The notes: generated from the sequence alone by a model not told the origin. A stretch of 64,000 nt of DNA from Rhizomys pruinosus (GCA_009823505.1 VZQC01005595.1:951538-1015537), one strand, 5' to 3'; numbered from the stretch's first letter, positions 36,903 to 46,100 are shown. Translations and numbers: made by a program.

Positions 36903-38588
36903 TTCAAGGGGTTCTGGGTCTGTGAACTGTCTCAAGTCTGGAAACCGGTCAACTGGGCGGGATTCGCTACTCCTAAAATCAAATGTTGACTTCCTGTCAT
37001 TCGTTCTAGAGCTTTTCTGCTTATACAGATCAAATAAAAACTTAGTAGGCTTCTTATGTATTTGGTTCCTGGGAACACCATGATTAATTAGCCAGTTCCA
37101 AAGATCATTTCGGGTCATGCCATTATAGGTATTGTTTTGCCTTTGCCACCCATTATGATAATTACTGTAACTACGCTCATCTGGCCTTCTGCGATTCAGT
37201 GCTGCCACCTGACGCCTACCCTGAGGTCCTGTTAGACCTACTACGTGTACATTTAATTTATGCAAACGAGCCACAACTTCTCTAACTGTAAGATCTGGCA
37301 TAAGAAATAGAGCAAAAACAAAGCTCTTCAAATGTTCTGGTGTCTCTCTCAGTACTTTCCATCTTATAAATTCAGTGAGTGGCATGTCCTCTGGGTCCTC
37401 ATATTGTGGAGAATGTGGTTTTACACTTCGAATCCACTCGAGCATGCCCATCTGCCTGACCCTCACAATCCCTTCATCAATACTAAGCCAAGGAATATCA
37501 GGCATCTCTAACTCGCTGTTAGTAGGCCATGTTTTAATAAATACATCAGCCAACCATTCAAATAAACTTTTAACACCTTTTTTAACTGCTCGAGCTTCCA
37601 TGTTAAACCTAGAATCTCTACTCAGTGGGCTCATATCGATAAACTCAGTATGATCCAATTTTATATTCCTTCCACCATTATCCCACACCCTTAAAATCCA
37701 TTCCCACACATATTCCTTAGGCTTCTGCCGGAATGAATCAGCAAACTCATTAATTTCTTTAGTAGTATATCGCACCTCCTCGTGGACCACACTTTCTATC
37801 TCACCTTGAGGGGCTTGCTTAGACTTCAATCTGGTTATAGGTCTAGAGGCAACAATTGTTGGGCCCTGAGGGACATCAGCTCCCACTGGGAGGGGGGGAT
37901 TAATTTCCTCAGGCAAGGGTGGGGAGGAGGGATCTGCAGGGTGTGGATTCTCTGCTGAGGGTGGGGAGGTTAATTCCTCAGATAAAGAAAATCCCTCAGA
38001 ATCCGAGGGTTCAAAATCCTCATCATCATAGTTCTCCCACACATCTCCATCCCAAGTTTCAGGGTTCCACCCTTTCCCCACCAGTGCTCTCACTTTAACT
38101 GCTGACACTTTTCGTGGCTGGGAATTAAATTTGCGTTGTAAATCAGCCAACCGTATAATAAGGGCTCCAGCTTGATTTTCTGCTGCTTTAGCTCTTTGGC
38201 TGCTGGAGAGAAGATTCTCTTCCAGAGCACACTTGGAAACCTTTAAACTGTTGTTTCGAATCCGGAGCTGGTCATTTTTATCACCGAGCTCCATATTTTC
38301 GTCTAACAGTTTATCCAGACATGCTAGGAGCAACAAGGCAACATCATTATTTTCCTGATTTTTCTGCAATTTCTCGAACGTTTTATATATAGAGTCACTA
38401 AATTCCTTGCTTCTCACAAGAGGTGAGTTAGGTGAGTCAAATGGATCTATCTTCATAATTAGATCAAATAGTCTGCACCAAGGATTATCATTCCTCTTCA
38501 TGCCACCAGGAGAGCCTTCAGTAACTCTAGGCTTCATTGGGTTGGAGAGCTGGCTCCAGAGGCTACCAAGCCCACTAAAGAAATTCAT
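36900..38588 (-). CDS. gag: ERVL gag
   Basis: A 562-codon uninterrupted frame beginning at the first ATG after the primer site and ending in UGA (36902-36900). Residue 2 is Asn, so there is no N-myristoylation signal. Residues about 70-155 are heptad-like and rich in Leu, Glu, Lys and Gln, predicting a coiled coil. Residues 185-240 are acidic and then proline-rich. Residues 275-450 contain a capsid-like segment (EYVWEWILRVWDNGG at 292-306). The C-terminus from about 455 is basic and rich in Arg, Asn and Tyr. No CCHC zinc knuckle is present and no PTAP, PPxY or YPxL late motif is seen. These traits recall spumavirus Gag, which is related to ERVL by pol. Pol follows in the same frame after the single stop codon. 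Confidence 0.93.
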   Translation of the reverse strand: MNFFSGLGSLWSQLSNPMKPRVTEGSPGGMKRNDNPWCRLFDLIMKIDPFDSPNSPLVRSKEFSDSIYKTFEKLQKNQENNDVALLLLACLDKLLDENMELGDKNDQLRIRNNSLKVSKCALEENLLSSSQRAKAAENQAGALIIRLADLQRKFNSQPRKVSAVKVRALVGKGWNPETWDGDVWENYDDEDFEPSDSEGFSLSEELTSPPSAENPHPADPSSPPLPEEINPPLPVGADVPQGPTIVASRPITRLKSKQAPQGEIESVVHEEVRYTTKEINEFADSFRQKPKEYVWEWILRVWDNGGRNIKLDHTEFIDMSPLSRDSRFNMEARAVKKGVKSLFEWLADVFIKTWPTNSELEMPDIPWLSIDEGIVRVRQMGMLEWIRSVKPHSPQYEDPEDMPLTEFIRWKVLRETPEHLKSFVFALFLMPDLTVREVVARLHKLNVHVVGLTGPQGRRQVAALNRRRPDERSYSNYHNGWQRQNNTYNGMTRNDLWNWLINHGVPRNQIHKKPTKFLFDLYKQKSSRTNDRKSTFDFRSSESRPVDRFPDLRQFTDPEPLE

Positions 38589-38612
38589 CCTTTCAATTCT
38601 GTTTCTCTAGAA

Positions 38613-38627
38613 CCACTTCTGGTACCA
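38613..38627 (-). other. tRNA-Leu primer binding site
   Basis: Five nt after the 5' LTR the minus strand reads TGGTACCAGAAGTGG. This is complementary to the 3' end, with CCA, of a mammalian tRNA-Leu(UAA) as I remember it. The match stops after 15 nt. A leucine primer is what gives HERV-L its name. Only 24 nt separate it from the gag ATG. Confidence 0.85.
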
Positions 38628-38894
38628 AAATCTGTATTAGTCAGGGTTCTCTAAAGAAACAGAAGCAACAGGATGAATATATATAACTATATACAATTTA
38701 TTGATTTGCTCACGTGACGGAGCTCAACAGTAGCGCCGAACTGGAGAGGCCGGGAATCCAGGGAACTGCTCAGTCCGCAAGGCTGGATGTCTCAGGAGTC
38801 CCAGTCTAGTGCTGAAGGCCCGAATGGATTCCAGGAGATCTGCCAGTCTCAGTACACGCTGGGATCCGAAAGGTTGATCACAGCAGCAAGGCAA

Positions 38895-38903
38895 ACTCAC
38901 CAG
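38895..38903 (-). promoter_or_regulatory. Strong 5' splice-donor motif in the LTR
   Basis: CTG|GTGAGTT on the minus strand, with the intron starting at 38900, about 30-40 nt downstream of the predicted start site. It matches the vertebrate donor consensus at nearly every position and is retained in both LTRs. Confidence 0.55.
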
Positions 38904-38960
38904 ATGAGAGAGAGGCAAGCCGCAGGAAGAAGGAAAAAGGACCAGCTCCCGCTGCCGTGG

Positions 38961-38969
38961 CCTTAAATA
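38961..38969 (-). promoter_or_regulatory. ERVL LTR TATA-like box (TATTTAAGG)
   Basis: An AT-rich box in GC-rich surroundings about 130 nt into the LTR, the place expected for the U3 core promoter. Transcription would start near 38930-38940 and run leftwards through gag and pol. Confidence 0.6.
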
Positions 38970-39100
38970 CTGCCTGCCGGCAGAAGGTAACACCCACATT
39001 TGGGGTGGGCCATCCGGGTTGAGGTGGTCCAATCAGAAGACCCTTTTCTCTTATTTGTTCCTTAGTCCAGTCAAGTTGACACCCAGGATTAACCATGACA

Positions 39101-39105
39101 GCCAC
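39101..39105. repeat. ERVL target-site duplication, right copy (GCCAC)
   Basis: Direct repeat of 32544-32548. Removing one copy and the provirus restores continuous L1 ORF2 sequence (acagccac then tatggaaagc). Confidence 0.93.
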
Positions 39106-39845
39106 TATGGAAAGCAGTGTGGAGAACCCTTGGAAGACTCAAAATGAGCTTACCACCTGACCCAATCATACCACTCCTGGTTATATACCCAGAAGACCCA
39201 TCTTACCACAGAGATACATGCACAGCCATGTTTATTGCAGCTCTCTTCAGAATAGCAAAAAGCTGGAACCAACCCAAGCGCCCCTCAACTGAGGAGTGGA
39301 TAGTGAAAATGTGGTATCTACACAATGGAGTTCTATGCAGCAGTAAAGAAAGACGTCATCATGAACTTTCCCAGTAAATGGATGGAACTAGAAGATATTA
39401 TGTTAAGTGAAGTAACACAGTCCCAGAAAAATAAATGACGAGTGGTATCCCTCATCTGTGGATTCTAGCGCCAGTTACCTAGTTGTAAATATTTCTTGTG
39501 GATGGCCCCTTGAGCTTTTGTCCAAGTAGTTGGGAGTGATGCATATTGGAAAGAACAACAACAGCAACAACAGTAAATACTGAGTCAAAGAACTGACTGA
39601 AACAGTGAACTTCTGCTCAAAACAGTCAACTTCCACATTGAGAATTTTGAGAAAGACTAAGAAAAAGATGAAAAACATGTTTGGCAGAATGCATGAGCTC
39701 TGGTGGGGTGGCAGGGTAGGGTGGGTATCAAGGGTCTAGATTTGATTAGTAACAAAATCTTGTACAAAAATATATATAATAAAAAATGTTAAAAAAGATA
39801 TTCTGTATCAAATACACAAAAATTCAATAAAATTCTTTAAAAAGT
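39106..39845 (+). pseudogene. L1 ORF2 C-terminus and 3' UTR (continuation past ERVL)
   Basis: Continues the plus-strand L1 from 32548. The frame 39117-39377 has the C-terminal ORF2 region, with 'FRIAKSWNQPKRPSTEEWI'-type sequence and then 'KMWYLHNGVLCSS' after a frameshift. The 3' UTR holds a (CAA)n stretch at about 39555, the string tttggcagaatgcatgagct, a G-rich tract at 39701-39725, and ends in aataaaattctttaaaaa. Confidence 0.9.
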
Positions 39846-40019
39846 GTCAGCTTCTCTCTGTATTTGTCTATCAAAATACAATTTATTAACACCGTGTATC
39901 CAGAGAAATTCACTTTTCTGGAAAACAACTGAAGCCAAGGTTTACATAAGATGAAAGAATTAAAATACCATGGTAACTGGCTCAACTCAAAGCATTTGTT
40001 TTCTTTATATGCAGTATAC

Positions 40020-40585
40020 ATTTATCCAGGGGTCTTCAGAGTATGGATTAATGGCTAGGTCACCTATATTTAGCTTCACTCACTCAGTGCTCCAGGAACA
40101 TTGCAGAGAAGGGGACAGAAATGCTATAAAAGCCAGAGTGGGAGTGCAAGACCATATGGAAATATAATTCAACAAGGTCCTGGGACCCTGTTCATAGCAA
40201 CCTACAGCATTAAGGTTAGCAAGCATAAGACCCTTGCAAGCTCAACCAGACAAAATCCACCATGTAACTGCAGAAATGTGTATCAGAACATAACTTGACT
40301 GAAGAGATATTGGCAGCTGATTACTATTGGGTGAGGAAGAACTGCCAGTCTGTATGTGAGGGAATCTGAATAGGCTGACTAGAGAGCTCAGTGGATATTC
40401 TGTCTCTGTCAGATGGGAGGGGAGATTATTTAGGCACAATAGGCCTTAACACAAATGACAGAATGTATGAACTTCAAAGGAGGAGGCACTGTGGGAGGGT
40501 GACAATGGAGAAGGGGGTATAAAGGTGATTAAACTGAGATGTTATATATGAAATACACAAAAATTTTCTAAAAATTAAAACACGA
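40020..40585 (+). mobile_element. L1 3' UTR fragment (Lx-like)
   Basis: It shares order with the end of the block at 9010-10440: a 'gctataaaagccagag' region, then a 'gagat.ttggcagctgatta' region, a G-rich 'gggagggtgacaatggagaa' tract and a 'gaaatacacaaaaatttt' end. No coding content. Confidence 0.5.
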
Positions 40586-40620
40586 CCTAATTTGGCTAAT
40601 TAGAAAATAAGTATTCTCAG

Positions 40621-40850
40621 GCTGGAGAAATGTCCTAGTTGTTAAGAGCACCGACTGCTCTTGCAGAGGACCCGGGTTTGATCCTCAGCACCCACATGGT
40701 GGCTGAGAACAATTCATAACTCCAAATCCAGGAGAACTCCAGTTCCAGGGGAATCCGACACCCTCTTCTTGTGGCATTGCACGACACGGGTGCACAAACC
40801 TACGTGCAGACAGTACATTCATATACATAAATAAATAAAAAAATATTTTT
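40621..40850 (+). mobile_element. B2 SINE, 17-bp duplication subtype
   Basis: Plus-strand B2 with 'agagcaccgactgctcttgc', B box 'cgggtttgatcc', the duplicated 17-bp unit (ctccaaatccaggagaa, then ctccagttccaggggaa) and an A-rich tail. Confidence 0.9.
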
Positions 40851-40879
40851 AAGAAATTACCATAAAAGTTCTGAATTAG

Positions 40880-41042
40880 GGGAATGTGTTTTTGATACCA
40901 GCACTTGGGAGGCAAAGGCAGGCAGATCTCTGTAAAATCAAGTCTAGCCTGGTCTATATAGCAAGTATCAGGGCAAAGGGTTATACAGGAAGAAACTGTG
41001 TCAAAAATATAAATAAGTAAGTAAATAAATAAATAAATAAAA
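40880..41042 (+). mobile_element. B1 SINE, old
   Basis: Diverged B1 ('accagcacttgggaggcaaa', 'agcctggtctatatagcaag') with a degenerate tail ending in (AAAT)n at about 41005-41042. Confidence 0.7.
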
Positions 41043-41044
41043 TT

Positions 41045-41575
41045 AGCATACTGTATTTTCAAATGTGTGTTTTCTGAAATTGAATATATAACTTTACTCA
41101 TGGATTAGTATAACATAAGACTCTAAAACACATCTTATATTTAATTTTTCATCATAGAAAAGACTTAACATGAACAAAAATGAAATAGTTTGGAAATTAG
41201 AGATGATTGTAAACTTAAGAGCTTAGGTCCTGATTAGACATTATAGGTTCAAAGTATTGTAAGTCAACATGTGCTCACGCTAGAACTACTAAACATTAAG
41301 CTTGGCAATATAGAATATAGAGTGTCTTCTGTCTGTGACTCTGATGCCAAGTTTCATGGGAGCTGCTTCCTACATCATAAGACAGTGTTTTAGTGACTAT
41401 CACTGACTTGGGAAAATTTCAATATCCAAAAACTGAAGGCAGGTTTCTATTGAATGTATATTACTTTATTAATAGTATAAAGAGAAAAGATCATCAAATT
41501 TAACAATTATGAATTTGAGACACTTTATACTGCTTAAAATATTTCTAACTCAAAGCTTTTAAAACTTCATGTTTT
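41045..41575. other. Unassigned sequence
   Basis: AT-rich, with no gene and no named repeat. Confidence 0.35.
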
Positions 41576-41577
41576 TG

Positions 41578-41720
41578 TAACAGGCCCTCCCTGTATTCCC
41601 AAGCTGGCCTTGAAATTGCTATGTAGACCAGGCTGGCCTTCATCTCACAGAGATCTGTTTGCCTCTGCCTCAGGAAACTTGGGATTAAAAAAAAAAAACT
41701 TGTATTTCACAATGCCTAGC
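41578..41720 (-). mobile_element. B1 SINE, old
   Basis: Antisense B1 ('tagaccaggctggccttc', 'tttgcctctgcctcagg', 'cttgggattaaa') interrupted by a 12-A run. Strongly diverged. Confidence 0.7.
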
Positions 41721-41749
41721 TTTAAAGCTGTTTATTTTAAAGAGTTAGT

Positions 41750-41924
41750 CTATTTTTAATTATGTGTGTATATGTATGTCTGTGCAAGTGAACACATGGA
41801 GACCAAAAGAGGTCATAAGATCCACTGGAACTTAACTTATGGGAGATTGTATGCTGCCCAACATGGATTCTGAGAACTGAATTCGGGACACATTCTTAAC
41901 CGCTAAGTCATCTTTCCAGCCCCT
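41750..41924 (-). mobile_element. B2/B3-type SINE, diverged
   Basis: Antisense copy with 'accaaaagaggtcataagat', 'gattctgagaactgaattc', and a tRNA-like head 'ttaaccgctaagtcatcttt' at the right. Confidence 0.75.
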
Positions 41925-42357
41925 AAAAACTTTAATTTTATTTCCTTCTCTTCCATTTTTGGTATCATGAGATAAGATTTCATATAGAAAAGACAGGCAT
42001 AAAACCTTTTATAGTCTTATTCAAAGAAAAAACGTTGATGTTGAATCAAATAAAGAAACCATTATTAATTTAGGAATAAAGTTTGTAATTCAGTATTGAT
42101 ATTGAGTATAATCACAAAGGTAGATCCACCTTCCTACCTCACTATCTACATTAAAATAAATTTGAAACATTACTATGACCTCTATAGAAGAGTACAAATT
42201 AGTCAGAATTTTTTTTTTATTTTATTAAACTAAACATGGGCATCCATAACATAATATCATCGATTGAGTCCTTTAAATCAAAACAATCTAATTTTCACAG
42301 TTGTAGAGGCCAAAAGGGTAAGATCACTTGACTCAGTTTCTTTGTAAAACTTTCCTT

Positions 42358-42581
42358 GGGGCTGGAGAGATGGCTCAGCGGTTAAGAGCAACGACTGCTC
42401 TTGCAGAGGACTCCGATTCGATTCCCAGCACCCACATGGTGGCTAGGAACCATCTTTAACTCCAGTTCCAGGGGAATTCGACTCCCTCTTCTGACCTCCA
42501 TGGTATTGCACCACATGGTTGCACCAACCTACAGGCAGATAGTACACTCATACACATAAAAAATAATAAATTTAAAAAAAC
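42358..42581 (+). mobile_element. B2 SINE, without the 17-bp duplication
   Basis: Plus-strand B2 with clear pol III boxes (A box tggctcagcgg, B box gattcgattcc) and a single copy of the 17-bp unit (ctccagttccaggggaa). Confidence 0.92.
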
Positions 42582-42949
42582 TCTGTCCTTTTGACTCATG
42601 GATAATGGTCTTCCTACCATCTCCTCTTGTGGCCTCAAGGATGGCTCTCCATGTTTCTTAATTTAAGGAAAGAAACCTATTATATAAAAGGCCCAGACAT
42701 ATGATCTCATTGTACATTGATTATGCCCATCAGCATATCTTCATACCAGCTAGCTCTTAAAATTACATATCACCATAATATACCCAAGAAAGAAAATCAA
42801 TATAATAAATATAAAGATTAAAATATAATAGAACAAATTTAAAGAATAATCAGCCTTATCTAAGTTTACTAATAAAATAAAATGACAATATAATGAAAAT
42901 TGTAATTTATTATTGATATATAAAATATATACATATATTACATTTACAT

Positions 42950-43168
42950 TTTTTATATTTTAAAATTTTATGTGCATGAGTATATGCCTGCATGTACATA
43001 ACTGCACGGTGGTCACACAATGTCCATGGAGGTCAGAAGAGGGAATCAGATCTTCTAGAACTGGAGTTATGGGAAGTTGCGAGCTATCATGTGGGTACTG
43101 GGAATTGAACTCTGGCCCTCTGCAAGAGCAGTCAATGCTCTTAGCCACTGAGCCATTTCTCCAGTGCC
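42950..43168 (-). mobile_element. B2/B3-type SINE
   Basis: Antisense copy: 'catggaggtcagaagaggga', 'tgtgggtactgggaattgaa', 'gctcttagccactgagccat'. It lacks the 17-bp duplication. Confidence 0.85.
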
Positions 43169-43299
43169 AAGTTTACATTTCCTAATATATGAAACTTTAA
43201 AAACAGTCTAATGGCTTTGTTAACTAACAATGTGTGTCCATATGCTAATCGAGTTATGCTCATTTTATCCAAGTTATGAAATCAGCAGCGATGTCATAA

Positions 43300-44270
43300 A
43301 CTAATGTATGAGTTAAGAAAAGTAGGTTTTCTTAAGTGTATAGCTTAAGGAGACTTTAGCATTATATTTGGCTCTGAATAGAGAATAATACTTTTCACAG
43401 TTTCTATGTCCATTAGTCAATTAAAGAAGGCAGTTTTACAAGAGAATACCTCTATAACAGCTGGCTCCAATCTACAGCTGGAGAACGACCTCATCATCAT
43501 CATATTTCTCCTTATTCTATGGGGGGGGAGTTAAGAAAGTCTCTTGCATTAAAACCTTTGCGGCACCTAGAAGGTAAGCTTCGTTAGGCTTCATTAAAAA
43601 TAGTTGTTACTAGTAGGATCAAGAGAGGGGCCTGATGTCTGCAGCAATCTGAGGCATTTCTTCCCTTCAATGCCCAGAGGAGTCAGTCCTTCTGCTGGCA
43701 CTTTCTGGTTCATCCTACTCACTGCAAAGCTGCATTTTCTTTCTCAGCCATTAAGTTGGTGATACTCTGGCCTGTTGGAACATACAAATCCTTTCCCGTA
43801 GTTAGTTTTAAGATTTGGATTGCAAGGTTTTTTAACAAAATGTTTTCGTATTTATCTATATCCCCCTTTTTTATTTTAGGTTTTTGTTTTTGACCCATGA
43901 GTCTCAAAAAAGCAGTTGTAGTATATATACATATAGGGTGGAATCAAGGCACAGATTTCATCAAGCTCACCTATGCTGTTTTGGGTTACTGTATGTGATT
44001 AACTTGGGAAACAAACTTTATTTTTAAATTAAATCATCCTATAGGTGAAAGAGATTGCTACCAGGTGATACTATATATATATATGACAGCAAAATTATAG
44101 AGAACATTTGTTTATACCAATCCCAAAGTAATTGTTATACAGTTTTTAATTAAAGCTAATGTGGACAACAGCAATTTATATCACTAATTAACTCAGATGC
44201 ATTACCATTTTTATCAGCCTTTAAACCAATGTTGTTTAATATACACATATTTATTTTTACTAAGTCCTAA
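43300..44270. mobile_element. Diverged ERV-like internal sequence (copy 2 of 2)
   Basis: Ordered matches to 1-1090 over nearly its whole length. No LTR-like partner follows; a B1 lies next to it at about 44428. No intact frame. Confidence 0.4.
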
Positions 44271-44427
44271 AACACCATGTATCCTGTAGACAGAGTCTGG
44301 GCAAAACTGGATACTTGTTGAACTCACGTTAATTAAATATGCACCAATTGAATATACACCTGTGTCCCTCTCCCAACCCTCCCACCCTTCCCGAGTTACC
44401 ATTTCAGTCAGTTTTTCTGATGCAATT

Positions 44428-44575
44428 TTTTTTTTTTTTTTTTTTTTTTGGTCTTTCGAGGACAAGTGATCCCCTGTAGCCCCAGCTGGCCTGGAACTCA
44501 CCTGTAGAACAAGGGCTGGCTTTGAACTCACAAAGATCCTACTGCTCTGCCTTCCAAGTGCCTAGGCATTGTCGT
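44428..44575 (-). mobile_element. B1 SINE
   Basis: Antisense B1 with a 22-nt poly-T at the left (its A tail), then 'ggtctttcgagga', 'ctggcctggaactcac' and 'tgctctgccttccaagtgc'. Confidence 0.8.
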
Positions 44576-44866
44576 TGTCTGTTCTGGTAATATGCATCCC
44601 TCTCCACAAGAAATATTTATAACTGGGTTATTGGTACTAGCGTCCACATATGAGAGGTACCATTTGTTTGTTTTTCTGGGACTGTGTTACTTCACTTAAC
44701 ATGATGTCTTCTAGCTCCATCCATTTACCTGCAAAGTTCATGATGTTGTCTTTACCGCTGCATAGAATTCCATTGTGTACATGTACCACATTTTCTCTAT
44801 CCACTCGTCAGTTGAGGGGCATTTGGGTTGATTCCAGTTTTTTGCTATTGTGAACAGAGTGGCAAA
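44576..44866 (-). pseudogene. L1 ORF2 C-terminal fragment
   Basis: Antisense of the ORF2 end: 'tttctgggactgtgttactt', 'ttgaggggcatttgggttga'. It aligns with 28200-28480. Truncated on both sides. Confidence 0.85.
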
Positions 44867-44869
44867 ATA

Positions 44870-46100
44870 TATTAATACAGGAGCTCTGACATCAACAATG
44901 GATTATTCTACCAAGGAGATGTTGGCCAGTGGATCCAAGCCCCCACAAAAGGTAAAGATTCCTTGCCTACAAACTGGGATATCTGCAGGAAGAGAGGCAA
45001 TAAGGCCCTGCTGTTGAAGACCTGATATAAACATGGGAAAGATGTATGGAGACCGCACTTGCAAGTATACAGATGGTCTCTGGAATGCCAGAGAGTGTTA
45101 CCAAAGGCCACTAAACCAATAAAGCAAATATAGGTCTCCTTGAGTCAAGCAAGACTCCGCCATCAGCACCAGCTACACCTCATCTGCCTCGAAATACTGT
45201 GCAGAAGTGGCAGCCATATGTCTGTATATCCCAAATCTAATTGGCTATTAGCTCTCTCCTTGGAGGAATAACCCATGGCTGATGCCACAAGCTTATATCC
45301 TCTAATGGTTAGGAGATGTTATAAGCTACACGAAGCCCCTGTCATACTTAACAGAAGAAAATGTAATTCATGGATTAACATACCATCCAAACATCTGTGT
45401 CTATACCAAAGTAACCTACCATAACAATTAGTACTGTTTAAATACCTATATATCGAATTGCATATGCTTCATTAGTAGGATCAAAAGGCTATATATTATA
45501 TTGTTTAAATACCTATATATCTAATTGCATGTGCTTCATTAGTAGGATCGAAAGGTTATGCCTGGACAAGCTGGCAGCCCATGAAAGAAAACAACCAGAA
45601 TTGGCTAGAGACCAAGACAACAGCTCCAGAGAAAGTAGACTGTTTTGCTTCTCATCCACCTGTGCCCCTTTTCTAAGCCTAGGGAACAATCTGTGGAAGA
45701 GGGTACGTGGTAAAATGTAAGGGCTGTGATTGGGGTGAATGGTGAAACTATGACAATATAGATTGGACAATCATTTGATCAACATGATTGAACATACAAG
45801 CCCCCCCCCCCCTGCTGGATGGTGGGACCCATGAGCTGTGTGGGTTTGGGCACAACAGCTCGCAAATTGGTTTTACATGAAGGATGCTTGTACTCACAGA
45901 TTATCACTTATTGTTAAAAAAATGAAAACAAAACAAAACAAAAAAACAGAGAAAGATGCAGAAAAGTTATGGCAGAATGCATGATCTGGGATGTGTAGGG
46001 GTGGGGTGGGGGGAAGGGAAGGGGATATATGCCTGAACTGAATTGAAAAATGATGTATGAAATATACAAAGCATCAATAAAAATTAAAAAAAAATAAAGT
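44870..46100 (+). mobile_element. L1 3' UTR (Lx-like) with a 67-bp duplication
   Basis: The left part (44870-45360) has the 'tctaattggctattagctct' region seen in 9010-10440. The right part (45560-46100) matches 8440-8990 and the antisense of 3094-3959, ending in an AATAAAAA sequence and A-run. Between them a 67-bp unit beginning gtttaaatacctatatatc occurs at 45436-45502 and again from 45503. A 12-C run lies at 45801-45812. Confidence 0.65.

Larger units (their letters stand above)
32549..39100 (-). mobile_element. Complete ERVL provirus, minus strand
   Basis: A 6552-bp class III endogenous retrovirus: 5' LTR (38633-39100), tRNA-Leu primer site, gag, pol, purine tract, 3' LTR (32549-33016), no env. 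ERVL assignment rests on four points: the LTR end (antisense tgtattagtcagggttctct, as in MLT2/HERV-L type LTRs), the Leu primer site, the dUTPase downstream of the integrase core (known for HERV-L and MuERV-L), and the 5-bp TSD. The two LTRs are the same length and differ at four sites (32551/38635, 32633/38717, 32767/38851, 32855/38939 approximately), under 1%. Insertion is therefore recent, or the LTRs were homogenised. Both genes are free of internal stops. It sits inside, and antisense to, an older L1. Confidence 0.97.
38633..39100 (-). repeat. ERVL 5' LTR
   Basis: 468 bp, TG...CA in minus-strand sense. U3 lies at the right. An inverted CCAAT motif is at 39029-39034 and the TATA-like box at 38961-38969. 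A splice donor (CTG|GTGAGT) has its intron start at 38900. A CACGTG E-box is at 38711-38716, and the poly(A) signal AATAAA at 38697-38702. Confidence 0.97.

Noticed and set aside
38724..39032. 102-codon minus-strand frame in each ERVL LTR
   Set aside because: In the 5' LTR it starts upstream of the TATA-like box, so it would not be in the viral transcript. Conservation between LTRs is trivial because they are copies. No known domain.
42358..42581. tRNA gene
   Set aside because: A and B boxes are present but belong to a B2 SINE head; there is no cloverleaf with an anticodon arm of a functional tRNA.
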